A stretch of DNA of 64,000 nt from Pelargonium nanum (Eukaryota > Streptophyta > Magnoliopsida > Geraniales > Geraniaceae), in NCBI GenBank assembly GCA_036897485.1, contig JAYMTF010000009.1, forward strand, positions 19,424-83,423. Reading direction: 5' to 3'. The notes beneath the pieces were generated by a model. It was given only the letters and a program-made list of their open reading frames with translations. It had not been told where the DNA came from and searched no databases. A program made the translations under genes and the position numbers. This document shows, in pieces, positions 21,690 to 34,400 of the stretch (positions within the stretch are counted from its first letter, which is position 1; each line of letters opens with the position of its first letter).

Positions 21690-24600
21690 TTTCTTAGTAT
21701 ATGAAATGTAATAATTTTAAGAGTTTACAATTTGAAGTGACTGAAAAGCAAAAAAAAAAAATAGAAAAATGAGTTCATGGAATGGTTTGTCTTCATAACA
21801 ATATGGATCCAAATCTGTGGGCACCTGAAATTTGATCCGCATTCCAAAATGTCGGGTTCCATTTATGTGTTTTCAACCCGAGCCCATTACGAAACCCAAA
21901 AGAACAGATCTATATGCAGGTTTCAATCCGAGCTGACAATTCAGATTTCACATTTCTGTTGAAATGTTTTAACCCAAACCCGACTCCCAAGATGTGTGGA
22001 CTACATATTTTGGGTAATGGGTTTTGCATAGAAAATGATTGGGTTGGCCGATCTTAGATTGTGGGACCGGAACTCGCATAAAAAGGACTGAATTATGAGT
22101 GTTTGCGGGTTAAGTACAAATTGTCTAACTCTAGTTTTAATAGAATTTTTATTGTCAATTAGAGTTTTTTTTCTTCATTATTATTGTTATTTATTTTGGA
22201 ATAAAGGGTCATCAAATTTACTCTATTTTCTGCAGTGTTTTGGTTGTTTCATTTTGTTCTTGTAATTGCATTAAGTCCAAGTTATATCAAAATCAAACAA
22301 GGCACTTTACAAAAGCACAAATGACAAATTCTTGCTAATTTAAGGTTTATTTTTATTTTTGCAATGTTAGGATACACAAATATATCACTTATATCCAATT
22401 AAATAAATTTACATGTAAATATTGTTTTATTGAAATACATAGATATAAATTTAAATTAAGTATTAAATGTCTCAAATTATGTACAATTTTTATGTACAAA
22501 GTGACGTGATAATTTACGTGATAAATACATATTTCATATTTTTATAGTTAAAAAGTAAATTTCAATAAATAACAACCAGATATGTACACGTGGCATATTG
22601 TGATTCAGCCAAATCATTAAAGAACTAACTGACGTGTCATATCCTATTAATCGACCTATTATTTTGTATCAATATTTTTGAGATATATAACATTACCATA
22701 CATTCCATCTGCCGATTAAATTAGTCGAGTTTGGATAATTCAAAATTTATTTTGATTATTTTTTTTCTAAATTATGCAATAAAAAAAGTTCTTCTACAAA
22801 ATTAAATTTTCTCTTTTGGACATTCACATGCCATTTGATTTTTTATTTGATAAGATTTTGAACTAGGTCTTAAAAATGAAAATGGAGTAATCTAATTCTT
22901 TTTCTAAACTTTATTGAAATAGAAAATAGAATCTTAGTCTCTTTTTTAGTTTTTGTTTGTATTTTTGTGAGTTCTCAATTGAAAGAATACAATTCACCAC
23001 ATGTCATTCCAATTTCTATTTTTTATTCAGTTTATTTATTTTTCTTTTGCTTTCAAATCCACAAATTTAGAAGACTGAAATGATTGAAAAACTACAAAAT
23101 AAAAAAATAAATAATGACAAAGACAATTTTTTGAGGTCTTTGTTTAATTTGATTGGCTTTCAATCAAATGAATGCAATCATTGAAACTTATAAAAAAGAA
23201 TTAAATTAAATTAAACAAAGTTGACAAGAGTGAAAGAGACTATATTTTAAGAAAATGATGCGATTCTTATTAATAATGATAGCCGAAATACACAGAAAGG
23301 CAATTTATGAAGAAGTTTGTGTTTACAACCGTACAAATAAGTTCAAAATATAAGCTAACAAACATAGAAACTGAGCAACTAGTTCATACTTCATACTCGA
23401 AACTCTAACTCAAATAATATAATCTGAAAATTCTCTAAGTATAGAATCACCAAATTTTCCCTCAAACGACGTCATAGCGAAAAAAAATTGGTCTGTTTAC
23501 CCGTTGCGCTTGAGTTGAACGAGTTTCAGTTCAATCCGTGAACATCAACATCTAGGGGTAAACGTGGTCAATCTCATGCATCAAAAGATATATTATAAAT
23601 TTGAGTAGAGCTGATAATTTGAATTTTGAATCAAGTTTGAAAAAAAATTCGGTTTTGATTGAATGGGTCTAACAAGATATCGACCCGCAGTAAGCGAGGG
23701 TCAAAGTGGACCGAGTCGCATGTGCCGTTTGATCCGAGCCACACGTCTTTATAACAAAAGCAATTCGACAACTTATTCAGTTTTTTGTGCAAATCGATGT
23801 TAAGCGACTATGGATCTAATTTACCAGTTCTAATTTTGAGCCATTGTTAAGACATTCTAACAAACATTTGTTTCGATATTTTTTTTTATTAAATCGATTT
23901 TACTTTTTCAGTAACTTGATCTACCAATTAATATTTTTTTTATTAAGGCTAACAATCTATTTTATTGTTACGTGCTCGAACAATTTAATTGATCGAACGA
24001 ACTGAATCAGTATTTATTCAAAGAATAAAAAGCATATGCCAAAAGCATAATTTATGATTGGTATGAATCAAATCATGACTGGATAGCCACTTGGCCACTT
24101 GCTGAGTCATCAAGTATCAACATATGGATGACACGTAGGATGATTGCTATTGCCACGTCAGAATTTATTTTTAAATAAAAACTATCCATGTCATTGGGTC
24201 TCTTTTATATTTTGTATTTTTTAATTTACACGTATGTATGCAAGTTGGACATTGGTGGACCTAAAATCAAACAATTATCAGCCAAGTCATTATTTAATTA
24301 TTTATTTGTTTTATTATTATTTTCATTTATAATTAATATCCAAATACAAGTTTTTGAGAAATTATTATTTTTTGTCTTTACTTTTAATTATTTATTTTAA
24401 CAGCTTTGCAATTCGATTCGAATATGCGGACACCTAAGCTTCAGTCAATATTTTTGTGGGTTCAAGTTAAATACAATATATTTAATAAAATTTTGAAACT
24501 TATTGAAAATTTCTGTACGATACAACACATTTTAGTTTTGGGCCATAATCGAGCACAACAAAATTTCACTCAATTTTGATGGATAATAAGTTTGATTGAT

Positions 24601-27600
24601 ATCTTTTTAATTTCTTCTATGCATAGTTTTGAATATTAATATTTATGTCAAATAACTTTATTCTTTTATGATACACATTGTCATTGAGATTTCTTTATTT
24701 ATATTTTTTTAAAGTATAAATATTCTTATTTTATCGGTCAAGTTTCTTTAAATATACTATAAGTTTTTAATAAATTTGAAGATTTAAATTATTGTTGTCC
24801 CCAAATATAATATATTAGTTTTTGCCAAATTTTATGATATTATTGCTAGCTTAAATGGCTAGAAAATGCATGTTCCAGTGTTCCACGTGCATGACAAACA
24901 TGTTAGATAAGACATTTTTCTATTGACAATTCATAAAAAAAATTATATATTTAAATATATTTATACATAAAAAGATATGAAGATTAATGGGTGATATTAT
25001 ATTTATATATAGAAATTATAAGGAGACTTTCTTTTAATTTTGTTGTTACAATTTAATTAATATGAGATTATTATTTTTTAAAACCAATATGAGAGTTAAA
25101 TTAACTCTTAAAATTAAAATAATTAACTTTTGGGTTCAATTCTTAAAACAAACATAAAAATCTAGTACTCTTCTACGGATTAAAATTACTCTTTTTTACT
25201 TTAAAATATGAAAAAGTTTGAAGGTTTCGATGTTTATAGTATTATTAATTTTTGCGTTAAAAAAATATTATTAATTTTTTTAATTCATTTTAAAAATTTA
25301 CAACATTAGCCTTACTTCTATATTTTTGCAAATAATTTTGTGATAAGAATTTTATTTTTAGAAAAGTACATGGGAACAATAAATAGAAGATGTTGGTTGT
25401 CTTCTATCTATTGTGGTAGGTATGACTAGTGCAAGTCCTTTTCAAAATTATTTCACAACTCTTTTTTTTTCCTCCCATCATTTGGTCCATCAATTAAGTA
25501 ATGTGGATTTGCTTTTTGATTCTCATATTAGCATCAAGAAAATGGGATATACCTCATATATGATATACAATAAATAGAAATCAACAACAAAATTGTTGTT
25601 TAGGTTAGAAATCGCAATTCAAGAGTTTCGGATAATGTTTGGGTCGGTTGAAAATGCATAATTAATCATCTGATCCAATAGAGAGACGCTAATTTCGAGT
25701 TTTATGTGTAAAGTATGTAAATTTTCAATAAATTTATTCGACCTGATTCAAAATTGATTGGATTCAATTTATACAATCGGAACTTGCAATTCAAAAGAGT
25801 TTCAAGTATTTGAGATAGAGGTGTAGGAATGGAGTTTGGAGGCAGCTGGCCCAACTAGTTCTTCTATATATATATTTTATATTTAAAAAAATAATGATAA
25901 TCACACATGTCCGTTCGTTCTTTGAATTCTTTAACTCTTCCATATATAATATTTGTTGAAATTTTAATTTTTTCCCCACAAATTTTTTGCCCAAATTGTG
26001 TACCCATCAATGTGGGTTGTAGTCCTTCATCAGTCATGCACATGTTTTTATCGAACATTTTTTGGTAGTTTTAAAATGTCTTACAATTAAGTGGAAAATG
26101 TTTCAACCAATAAGAAGATACAAAATACGAGCGAGTGAATTTTTTGCTTGATCCTTTAGGCTCGTGGCCCGACTGTCTGTTGTACCCAGTAAATTGATAA
26201 AATTTTTATCCAAATAATAATTTGTTAGGATGGGTCTATGTCTCTATGATTTGTAAGATCATATAATAATTGAAAATTTGATTTGATTTCAACTATTATA
26301 TTATCATAAAATCAGAAAAATAATGATCAACAACAGTTATTTAATAATAAATCATATATATACTCTCAAAATCCTTAAGTTCTATCTCCAACTTGTTTAA
26401 TAATTAGATAAATCTATCACATGGTGAATAAATCATAGTGTATTATCACCAAATTGTTAAAATAATAAATTCAACTAGTAAAATAAATTAAATATATTTA
26501 GAATATGTTAAGATTTAGATATCAATCTTTTTTTCAGCATATTATATATTTTATAATATGGACTGAGATTTTGTAATGAGCAATACCTTGTCTAGTCACA
26601 TACTCACATTATAAATAATTATTTGTCAGTGTAAAACACAAATAAATTTTAGAATAATGTTGTTTGTCTTGATTTTCTCACAATAATAATTTATCAGTTT
26701 AGATGTTAGATTATATTTATTAGTGTAATTTGAAATTTAAACAAGCAACTATTATACTAAAACGACATTATCGCACATAGCGTTTAATTTATAAGACATA
26801 TTATAAATTTGACATATTGTGATCCAATCAAGTTGTCAACAAATAAAGTGATAAAACATCATTCCGATAAATTATACAAAATTTGGGCATATAAATACAC
26901 TTAAAATAATTAGAATTCAAAGTAATATTTTCACATTTGCAAATTTATTGAAATGGACAGTAAAAAATTTATTTGCAATTTTTTTTTCAGTTCTATTTAT
27001 TTTGAGTACTTAATAATTATCAAATGTTGGAACAAAAAGAAAATAATTTTCACATGTTGAAATTGAAGAGAGGCTTATATGTTTTCAAGGACAAAGATGG
27101 GCTCCATCATGAATATGTGTTTTCAATTCTCACTGTTTTCAAAGGATCATTTGACTGTTTAATGGATGTTTCACTTGACACGAATTCGATATGAATTTAA
27201 GAAAGTTAGGATTCAAATTAATTGTGTTTTATCATCTAATTTCAACTCGTTGTATATATAACTAGTTACACTGGTCAAATGGTTCAACACGACACAATAA
27301 GTTGAAATTAGATATATTAGATCATAAACTTGTTGTGCAATCCATCTTAGGATAAAATTGCATATTTTGTGTAAAAAAATTACTCAGATAAATTAAATCG
27401 TGATGTGACATCTCATCATTGTATTGGTTAAGTCTGCAACTCATAAGAGCTTCGGTTGTTACGCTTGTTTATAAAATAAAATAAAAACCATAAATTTTTG
27501 GTGACGTAATTGTTTTTTCTATTTGGATTTAACAATTTTTAATTAATAGAGTTTAGAACAAGTTCACATGAGACATATATATCATAAACAAGCGTAACAA

Positions 27601-29560
27601 TTGAAGATAGATTATATATCATATACATTAAAACAAGAATCAATAGATGAAAAGAGAGATTATATCCCATTTTTTCCCAACAATAATTGAGAGCAATAGG
27701 TAACACAATAAATGTCCACTAACTGGCGGATTAATTACCAATTACATTAAAACTAACGATTCAGATATTGAGCTCGGTTAGAATCAGATTTTTTTCGACT
27801 TTAAATTGAGAATGTCAAATCCGTTTCGAAATGTGTGCAACAAAAATAGAATTAGAATTTGTATCAAGAGGTCAGATTATAAGAATTAATATGTCATCAA
27901 TTTTTTTTCGGGGGGAGAGGCGAAAATTAAAATCTCATGAATAATTGTGTGGGCATCTGCCCCCGCTACCGTGCTCCTAAATCTACCTAGTGCAAGTTAT
28001 CGATTCAGATCGACTTTCAAGTTTTACATGTGAACGTGCTGATTTGTTCTGTCTAAATCAAAGGGATCGGCTCAATTTCATACAATTTGAATTTGCAAAA
28101 TTAAAAATCGACTATCTCATATTTGAGAATCCGAATTCAAATTATCAACTCAATTACGAATAATAAAGCGGCCGGGAATTCAAGTTAGGAATTTTTTTAG
28201 GATATATAATTAGTGTGTTCACAAGAAGCTGAACCTTACACGTTTTGTGGTCCTTTACGTGGCAGCCAATCATTGGTTGGACAGATGGAAAATAAATTAA
28301 TTTTTGTAAGAAACTAAAACTAAATAAATAAATAAATTGTGAAACAGCACATATTGGGTAATTATTATTAGATGATAAATGCTTAGCTGGCAAATTAGCC
28401 AATCAACGGCCATGATTTACTGACAGCACATACTGCTGATGTGGATTATACTCACAATAACACTTCAATCATTGGCATTGTCCACGTAATCATATTCTCC
28501 TCTCAGTTCTCACTCTATTTTAAAAAGAATATTAAATTTTAATTTTAAAAAAATAAATTAGATGATCAGGAATCTCGGGTAATATAAATTGGATCACACT
28601 CTTATTGTAGAGATAAATAAAATAGATTCGGGCGTGGCGCTTCGCACTCAAAAATTTATTGATTGATTTGATATCGTCTAATTGGCCATGATTTATTAAA
28701 ATTACTTTTGAAGAAGAAAATGAAATCTCAATGAATAATTCGAAACTAAGTCCCAATCATTTCGTATTATTGATATTGTGCATAATTCATATACAAATAA
28801 ATAGTTAAAAATTGAAAGTGAATACTATTTTGAAACTATTAAAAATATTATTATCTATAGTTCATGATAATTTTTTTATAGCAATAGTTCATGATAATTA
28901 ATTAACTAATGTCTTTATTTTTCTTTTCTTATAACTATTATATATAAAAAGAGAGAATATCCCAATTTAGGTGCACAAACAAAATAGTACAAAATTTGTA
29001 GACTAAGTGCATATAGAATATGAAAATGTCTAGACAAACAATAAAAAATACTTGAAAGCTAAAACATGTTGGGCCAAGCGGTTAAAACGTTTTGAATACT
29101 ATTTGAATTATAGAGGGAGGGCTATACTGATAAAAAAATTATTGATAAACATTAATACTAATTTAGACAACACTCCCGAATAATATCTTTTATGCATTTA
29201 TTTGTACACTTAAGTTTCTCTTCAACTTACGTACCCGATTAAGTGACTCGTTTAATCTTTTTAATTTTACCAATGACTGAGTTTCAGTCATTAACTCGTT
29301 ATATTGCCTTCTCTCTCTCAATGTATATATAAGACATGTATTGAACACTTGAGTGGAGAATTTTGTGGAGGATTGAGAAGCTAAAAAGCAAGCTCTAAGT
29401 GTTTCTTGATGTAGAATTTTGGGTTCTCTCCAAGTCATCAAAAACAAGGCAACAAAAGATATGGTTTCATTGATTTGGAGATTTTAGAGAATTTTTCTTG
29501 AGAGAAAGCAAAAGGAAACTCCAAGAAGTTAGCTAAGCTTTTGCTATTGTGTTGTGTTGT
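21690..29560. other. Long AT-rich gene-free interval
   Basis: About 7.9 kb with no supportable gene: ORFs are short, lack domains and are A/T-driven (for example 24188-24400 and 25791-26058). It holds a hAT-like remnant at about 21800-22135 whose end GTACAAATTGTCTAACTCTAG mirrors the CTAGAGCTGGCAATTTGTA terminus. A MITE relative of the 6744-7039 element lies at about 22480-22690, and another degenerate one near 26760-26895. Otherwise it is simple AT-rich sequence. Confidence 0.7.
22480..22690. mobile_element. Relative of the 6744-7039 MITE, inverted
   Basis: TGTACACGTGGCATATTGTG then ATTCAGCCAAATCATTAA is the reverse complement of the central part of the 6744 element, with several changes. 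It is flanked by TGTACAATTT and TTTTGTATCAATATTT remnants of the ends. Confidence 0.65.
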
Positions 29561-29594
29561 GTGTTGTGTGAGAGTATATATATATATATATATT

Positions 29595-29602
29595 TATATA
29601 AA
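29595..29602 (+). promoter_or_regulatory. Putative TATA box at the end of an (AT)n tract, DUF1677 gene
   Basis: TATATAAA closes a (TA)n run at 29575-29600. It sits about 45 bp before an A/G-rich leader and would start a transcript with a long leader intron ending at 30785. Because the dinucleotide run produces TATA by itself, the call is tentative. Confidence 0.4.
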
Positions 29603-29648
29603 TCCCATTTGCTAAGAATCATTTTCTTGGAAATGGTTTTCATGGTTC

Positions 29649-29840
29649 ATGAGATTTTCTTTTCTGGGGAAGAGAAAGTTGAAGGAGAGTGGGAAAAAGA
29701 AAGATAGTTTGGTGAAGAAGAAGAAGAAGAAGAGACCATTTTCTCAGAAGAAGAAGAAGAAGAAGCCAAAAAAGAAGAAACCATCTATTTTTTTTGTTCT
29801 TCTTAGTCTGCTTTTGCTGGTACATATTCTTTGCTTTTAA
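29649..29840 (+). CDS. Lys-rich leader ORF (possible uORF), 63 aa
   Basis: A 63-residue frame upstream of the DUF1677 gene: a basic N-terminal two-thirds with blocks of six Lys (VKKKKKKRPF, QKKKKKKPKKKK), then a hydrophobic SIFFVLLSLLLLVHILCF that looks like a tail anchor. I recognise no family. It lies in the expected 5' leader, and its coding strength comes largely from a GAA/AAG repeat. It may be an upstream ORF or only purine-rich leader. A GT at 29820 inside it could be the leader-intron donor, which would remove its end. Confidence 0.25.
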   Translation: MRFSFLGKRKLKESGKKKDSLVKKKKKKRPFSQKKKKKKPKKKKPSIFFVLLSLLLLVHILCF

Positions 29841-29879
29841 GACTCTTTTTTTAATGGTTTTTGGTTGATATATTGACTT

Positions 29880-30420
29880 TGAATATACAAATTATGGGTT
29901 GTGTTTAGCTTTGAAAAACAAACATTGGGTTGTGTTTGTGTTTGAATCTTGATATCAAGAACATGTTTTAGGCAGTTTTTTTGTTTTGTGTTTAAGTTGT
30001 TTGATATATTGATCATGAAAATACAAATCATGGGTTGTGTTTAGTTTTGAAAAATAAATAATGGGTTGTGTTTGGTTTTGACAAACAAATCATGGGTTGT
30101 TTTTGTTTTTGAATCTTGACATAAAAATATGGTTGTGTTTAGTTTTGAATTTTGAAACAGTTTTTTTGTTGATATATTATTCATGAAAATACAAATCATG
30201 GCCTAATGGGTTGTGTTTAGTTTTGAAAAACAAATAATGGGTTGTGTTTAGTTTTTGAATCTTGATATCAAAAAACATGTTTGAGACAATTTTTTTATTT
30301 TTATTTTATAATTCATGAAAATACAAATCATGGGTTGTGTTTAGTTATGAAAAACAAATAATGGGTTGTGTTTAGTTATGAAAAACAAATAATGGGTTGT
30401 GTGTGTACTTGAATCTTGTT
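29880..30420 (+). repeat. Interspersed tandem repeat in the DUF1677 leader intron
   Basis: About ten copies of ATGGGTTGTGTTTAG-like text, mostly followed by TTTTGAAAAACAAATA, occur from 29893 to 30400 at irregular 30-115 bp spacing. Higher-order blocks also share AAATACAAATCATGGGTTG. The tract ends before a poly-A stretch at 30479-30497. Confidence 0.85.
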
Positions 30421-30786
30421 GCCAAAAGATGTTTCTTTTTCAGTTTCTTGAACAGAAACTATTGAAAACAAAAAAGAACAAAAAAAAAAAAAAAAAACAG
30501 TTGTTTTGTTGAAGCTTTATGGAAACAATCTTTTTTTAGTAAAAAAAAACAAAAACAAATGGTTTTGAATGAAAAAAAACAGCTAAAATCAAAACAAAAT
30601 CAGTTTGTGTCCAATTACAACTTCCCAAATCTCTTTCTGTCAAATCTCTATTTTTGCATCCTAATTGAAAAAAAAAATAGTTAATTTCTCCATTCTTCGG
30701 ATTTATTTCCTTGTTATCGAATTCTCGGTTTTACATATATAGTTCTGTATCGGTTGTGACATTATTTATTCTTCGGATTTCGCAGA

Positions 30787-31392
30787 ATGTTGCAAGAAAT
30801 GTCTGCAACTGTAATCACTGACTCAATGGTGATTTCTTCAGCCCCAGAAGCTCAATCAAACACTACAAAATTGAGTGCACAAAGTGAAGTTGAGTCTATC
30901 AAATGTGAGTGTTGTGGACTAATTGAAGAGTGCACTTTGGCCTACATAGAGAGAATTAGAGAAAGGTATGTTTTGGGAAATGAATGTTTTATGTGCATTT
31001 GTTATATGTAAATTACTAAATTGCATCAATAAATTATGTATGTAAATTCGTTATTTGATTGTGGTAGGTATTACGGGAAGTGGATATGTGGATTGTGCGG
31101 CGAAGCCGTTAAAGATGAGATAGTCAGGGCTAAAAGGTTTATTAGCACTGAAGAGGCAATGATGAGACACATGACTTTTTGCAATAAATTCAAGTCCTCG
31201 GTGCCTCCTCCAGATCCAACGGTGCATCTGATATCTGCGATGAGGCAAATTCTCCGGCGAAGCTTGGATTCTCCTAGGGCATTGAGGAGTACTAGTTCAA
31301 CGCCGAGTAGTCCGACCAAGGTGGTCGGAGAAATTGGACGGGCCGGCGGACTTGCCCGATCAGAAAGTTGCTTCCCTACCCTTTCCGGTTGA
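30787..31392 (+). CDS. DUF1677 family protein, Cys-rich
   Basis: A plant-specific family with no established biochemical function. Two exons, 30787-30965 and 31068-31392, give 504 nt and 167 aa. The splice joins RIRER to YYGKWICGLC in frame. The domain reads CECCGLIEECTLAYI (40-54), then YYGKWICGLCGEAVKDEI (61-78), then a Cys at about 98 in RHMTFCNKF. This Cys pattern suggests metal binding, which is inference. The C-terminal third is Ser/Pro/Arg-rich and ends FPTLSG, as in relatives. The start ATG stands just after a TTTCGCAG acceptor, implying a leader intron. It is complete and of family-typical length. From memory At1g72510 and At1g54095 are relatives. The only confident gene in about 15 kb. 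Confidence 0.92.
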
Positions 31393-31419
31393 AAATGGGG
31401 GGTGGAGTGAAGGTTTGGA

Positions 31420-34400
31420 GATAGGTATGGAAATGGGAATAAATTAGGGATTGGGGAAAATTTGGAAATTGTGCATTTTGCTAATTGGTTGGTGAAAAAA
31501 TAAAATCCCAAGAAAAATGAAGAATTGTAATGAAGGTAGATTGACTAGAAATGATGGGGTAATTTTAGGGGAGTTACTAGATGCTAGTATCAAATACAAC
31601 ACCCTTTTTTCTCTTCTCTTTTTTGTTCAAGATTGTGAAATTTATCTCTAAATTTGATCATTCTAAATCTTTTTGCATGTTCTTTTTTCTTTATATTACA
31701 ATTTATTCTATACATTTTGGTCTAATTAACCGAAGGCTGTAACGTTTAAAATACCTCGCAACAATAAGAGTTGAATCCACCCCAAATTTTTACAATGATG
31801 AGTTTTAGTATTTTACTATTATGTTGTTGTCTTGTGAATTTGAAATCACACGTTTGGAATAAAGTTTTTGATTGTCACATTCGACTCTTATTTGACGTGT
31901 CTACAGTCTCAAATATTGAAACGGCCTTACATTATCTTCTAAAATTTTAATACTAATATATGTATTTGCACGAGATTTTAAAAGGTCATGAATCATTGGT
32001 TAGTTGATTTGTTGATCGACTGATCTAATTTATTAAGTTGCACAATAGACGAATTTTTTTATAAAATAGATTTTTATTACCTTATTCGCTTTTGACCTGA
32101 GTTGACCACAATCTCGAGTTATTGAACGTCATTTCATCGTCTTTTTTTCCTTTTTTTTTTGGAGAAAACATCATCTTGTTGATTTTTGTACACGAGTATT
32201 TTCATGAAACTTTAAAAAGTGAATAGATTTTTAGACTAATTTGTTGGGCGACTAATTTTGTAATACTATACAAGTTTTGAAATAGTTTTACATCAAAATT
32301 CGATTCTGACCCGAGTTGACCACAATTTCGAGTGAACAAAAATATTGTAAGAAATATCTTATTGACAAGTGGGAGGTCATAAAATTGACAACTAGGAAAT
32401 GATAAATTAGGGTCAATGCTATCTAATGAGTGGCCAACAAGCCTTAAACAAGAGGACCCTTGAGCCATTTGTTTTGTTAGACAAGCCAAACTTGGACATT
32501 TTGGTACACATTTTTGTCAAAACATTAATCATTTTGTTTTGATTACTAACTAACACATGATCAATCATTCCCAATAGAATGTGTTTCTTCTTGAAGCCAA
32601 GAATTTGAGAAAACCATCACAAATTATTTTGGAGTTAATCTAAAATCTATGGAACTTGAGGTCTCAAGTTTGATGATAAGAAAATACAATTGCGTTAGTA
32701 CTCGATAATTATTTCAAATCTATATTCTAGTCTTTTTTAGCTCAATTGAAAATCGAAAAGTTTTTTGAGAAAATGATGGCTACAGGGCAATGTGAGTTGC
32801 GCACTTATAACATGCCGAACAAAAAAAAATACTTGTTCTTATTCATTAATTTTTTATCGGTCCTATATATATTGTCCCAATAAATGACGAGAAGTGTTAA
32901 TAGTGATGAAAATATTCTAATAAGAACACTTGCGTGTTTTTGCCTATCAAATTCAGATCTGGGCCCGCATTGCTAGGCCGCACGAGGGTAGGAAGCAAGG
33001 CGGGTTAAAGTGTTTAACCAAAGTCATATCCGCTTTGTTGTCATTCATTTTCCTCTATCCTAACTAAATGTCAAATAGCAATATTATATTTGGAAATTGA
33101 GTGTCCTTGTCAATGAAAATTGTGGTTAGTTTTTGTTTATTGGAATATAATTGAGCATCTAATTAATTAATTATAGCTCCTAGCTACTACTACAAGCATC
33201 TACACTCTTCTTCTCCAATAATTTGGCCTGTTTTTTCCTTGCCTTACATGGAAAGTAGTTTACCTAATCCTATTCATAGATTGCATCTTTCACATTTGTC
33301 TTTTCTTGAACCCATTTCCAATCATTTCACTTATAAAAACATGGGTTCAATATAATATGGTTTGCACATTAATCATTCATAACCTTTTTCTATGCATTTT
33401 TAAATGTTAAAAAATCCAAGTGGTGGTGATCAATTATATGATAGAGGATTCTTTTAAGTTATTCTTTGATATGTTGTGATTTGGCCTCCAATGATCTCAT
33501 CCAATACTAAGATCAAAGGGTATCAATTTCACTACTAGAGACATTGTTAGGTAGATTTAGTTCAAATTAATTAATGTTTTAATAACGAAATATTTTATTA
33601 AATCCATATTTATTGATCGATTATTCGTCACACGTCTTAATCGCTCTCTGATGACGAAGAAATAAAGATTTTGGAACTTATGTTTCTTTTATGACATTGT
33701 TATTCCTAATAATATTGCGACCAACCTCGTTTGACGGTTACACCTGTTGCTGTAAGTTTATGGTTTGTAGGACTATACATACTTAACATAATTGAAAAAA
33801 AAATGAAATAAAAAAAATTAGGGTGAATTATGAAGAATTTAATGATTAATTATGAAATACATTGTACTTTAAATAATAAAAATTTATATCGTATATTTAT
33901 AATTTGAAAAATTTAACCTGAACCAGACCAAATAGAAATAAAGAGGAGCATACCGCACTTAATCGGTCCAGATCTCGGTGGGAATTGGCTGGTTTGAGTT
34001 TTTGGATTCGATCTAAAAAAGAGCCCTAACTATATATTTAGCCTTTTTAATCTCGCACTAACCCCTTTGCCTCCTGGTAGGTGCTCCCTTTCCGGATCCC
34101 ACACATCTTACAACTCATCTTTCTCTCACTGCCACCACCGGTAAATTCCCTATCACACCGACATCGAAAAAAGAAAGTCTACATCTCGTAGGAATCTTTG
34201 TTTCTTATGTATACTAGTTGAGCTTTCCAACTATCAGTGTAAACTTTTAGATAAAAATCAAGTTTAACATATTGAAATCACATTTAACGTAGTATCAGCT
34301 CTGGATTTCCTTCCCCTCATGATTCTTTTTAACAAAAGTATAATTTCTTTAACTCAAACGACAAAGCTTACAACCTAATCTCAATCATTAACATCATAAA

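Noticed and set aside
24188-26058. Several 60-70 aa ORFs in the AT-rich interval
   Set aside because: Composition follows base bias, with no domain and no splice structure linking them.
34030-34150. Promoter and 5' UTR of an extra gene
   Set aside because: TATATATTTAG and a C/T-rich stretch are present but no reading frame follows within several hundred bases.
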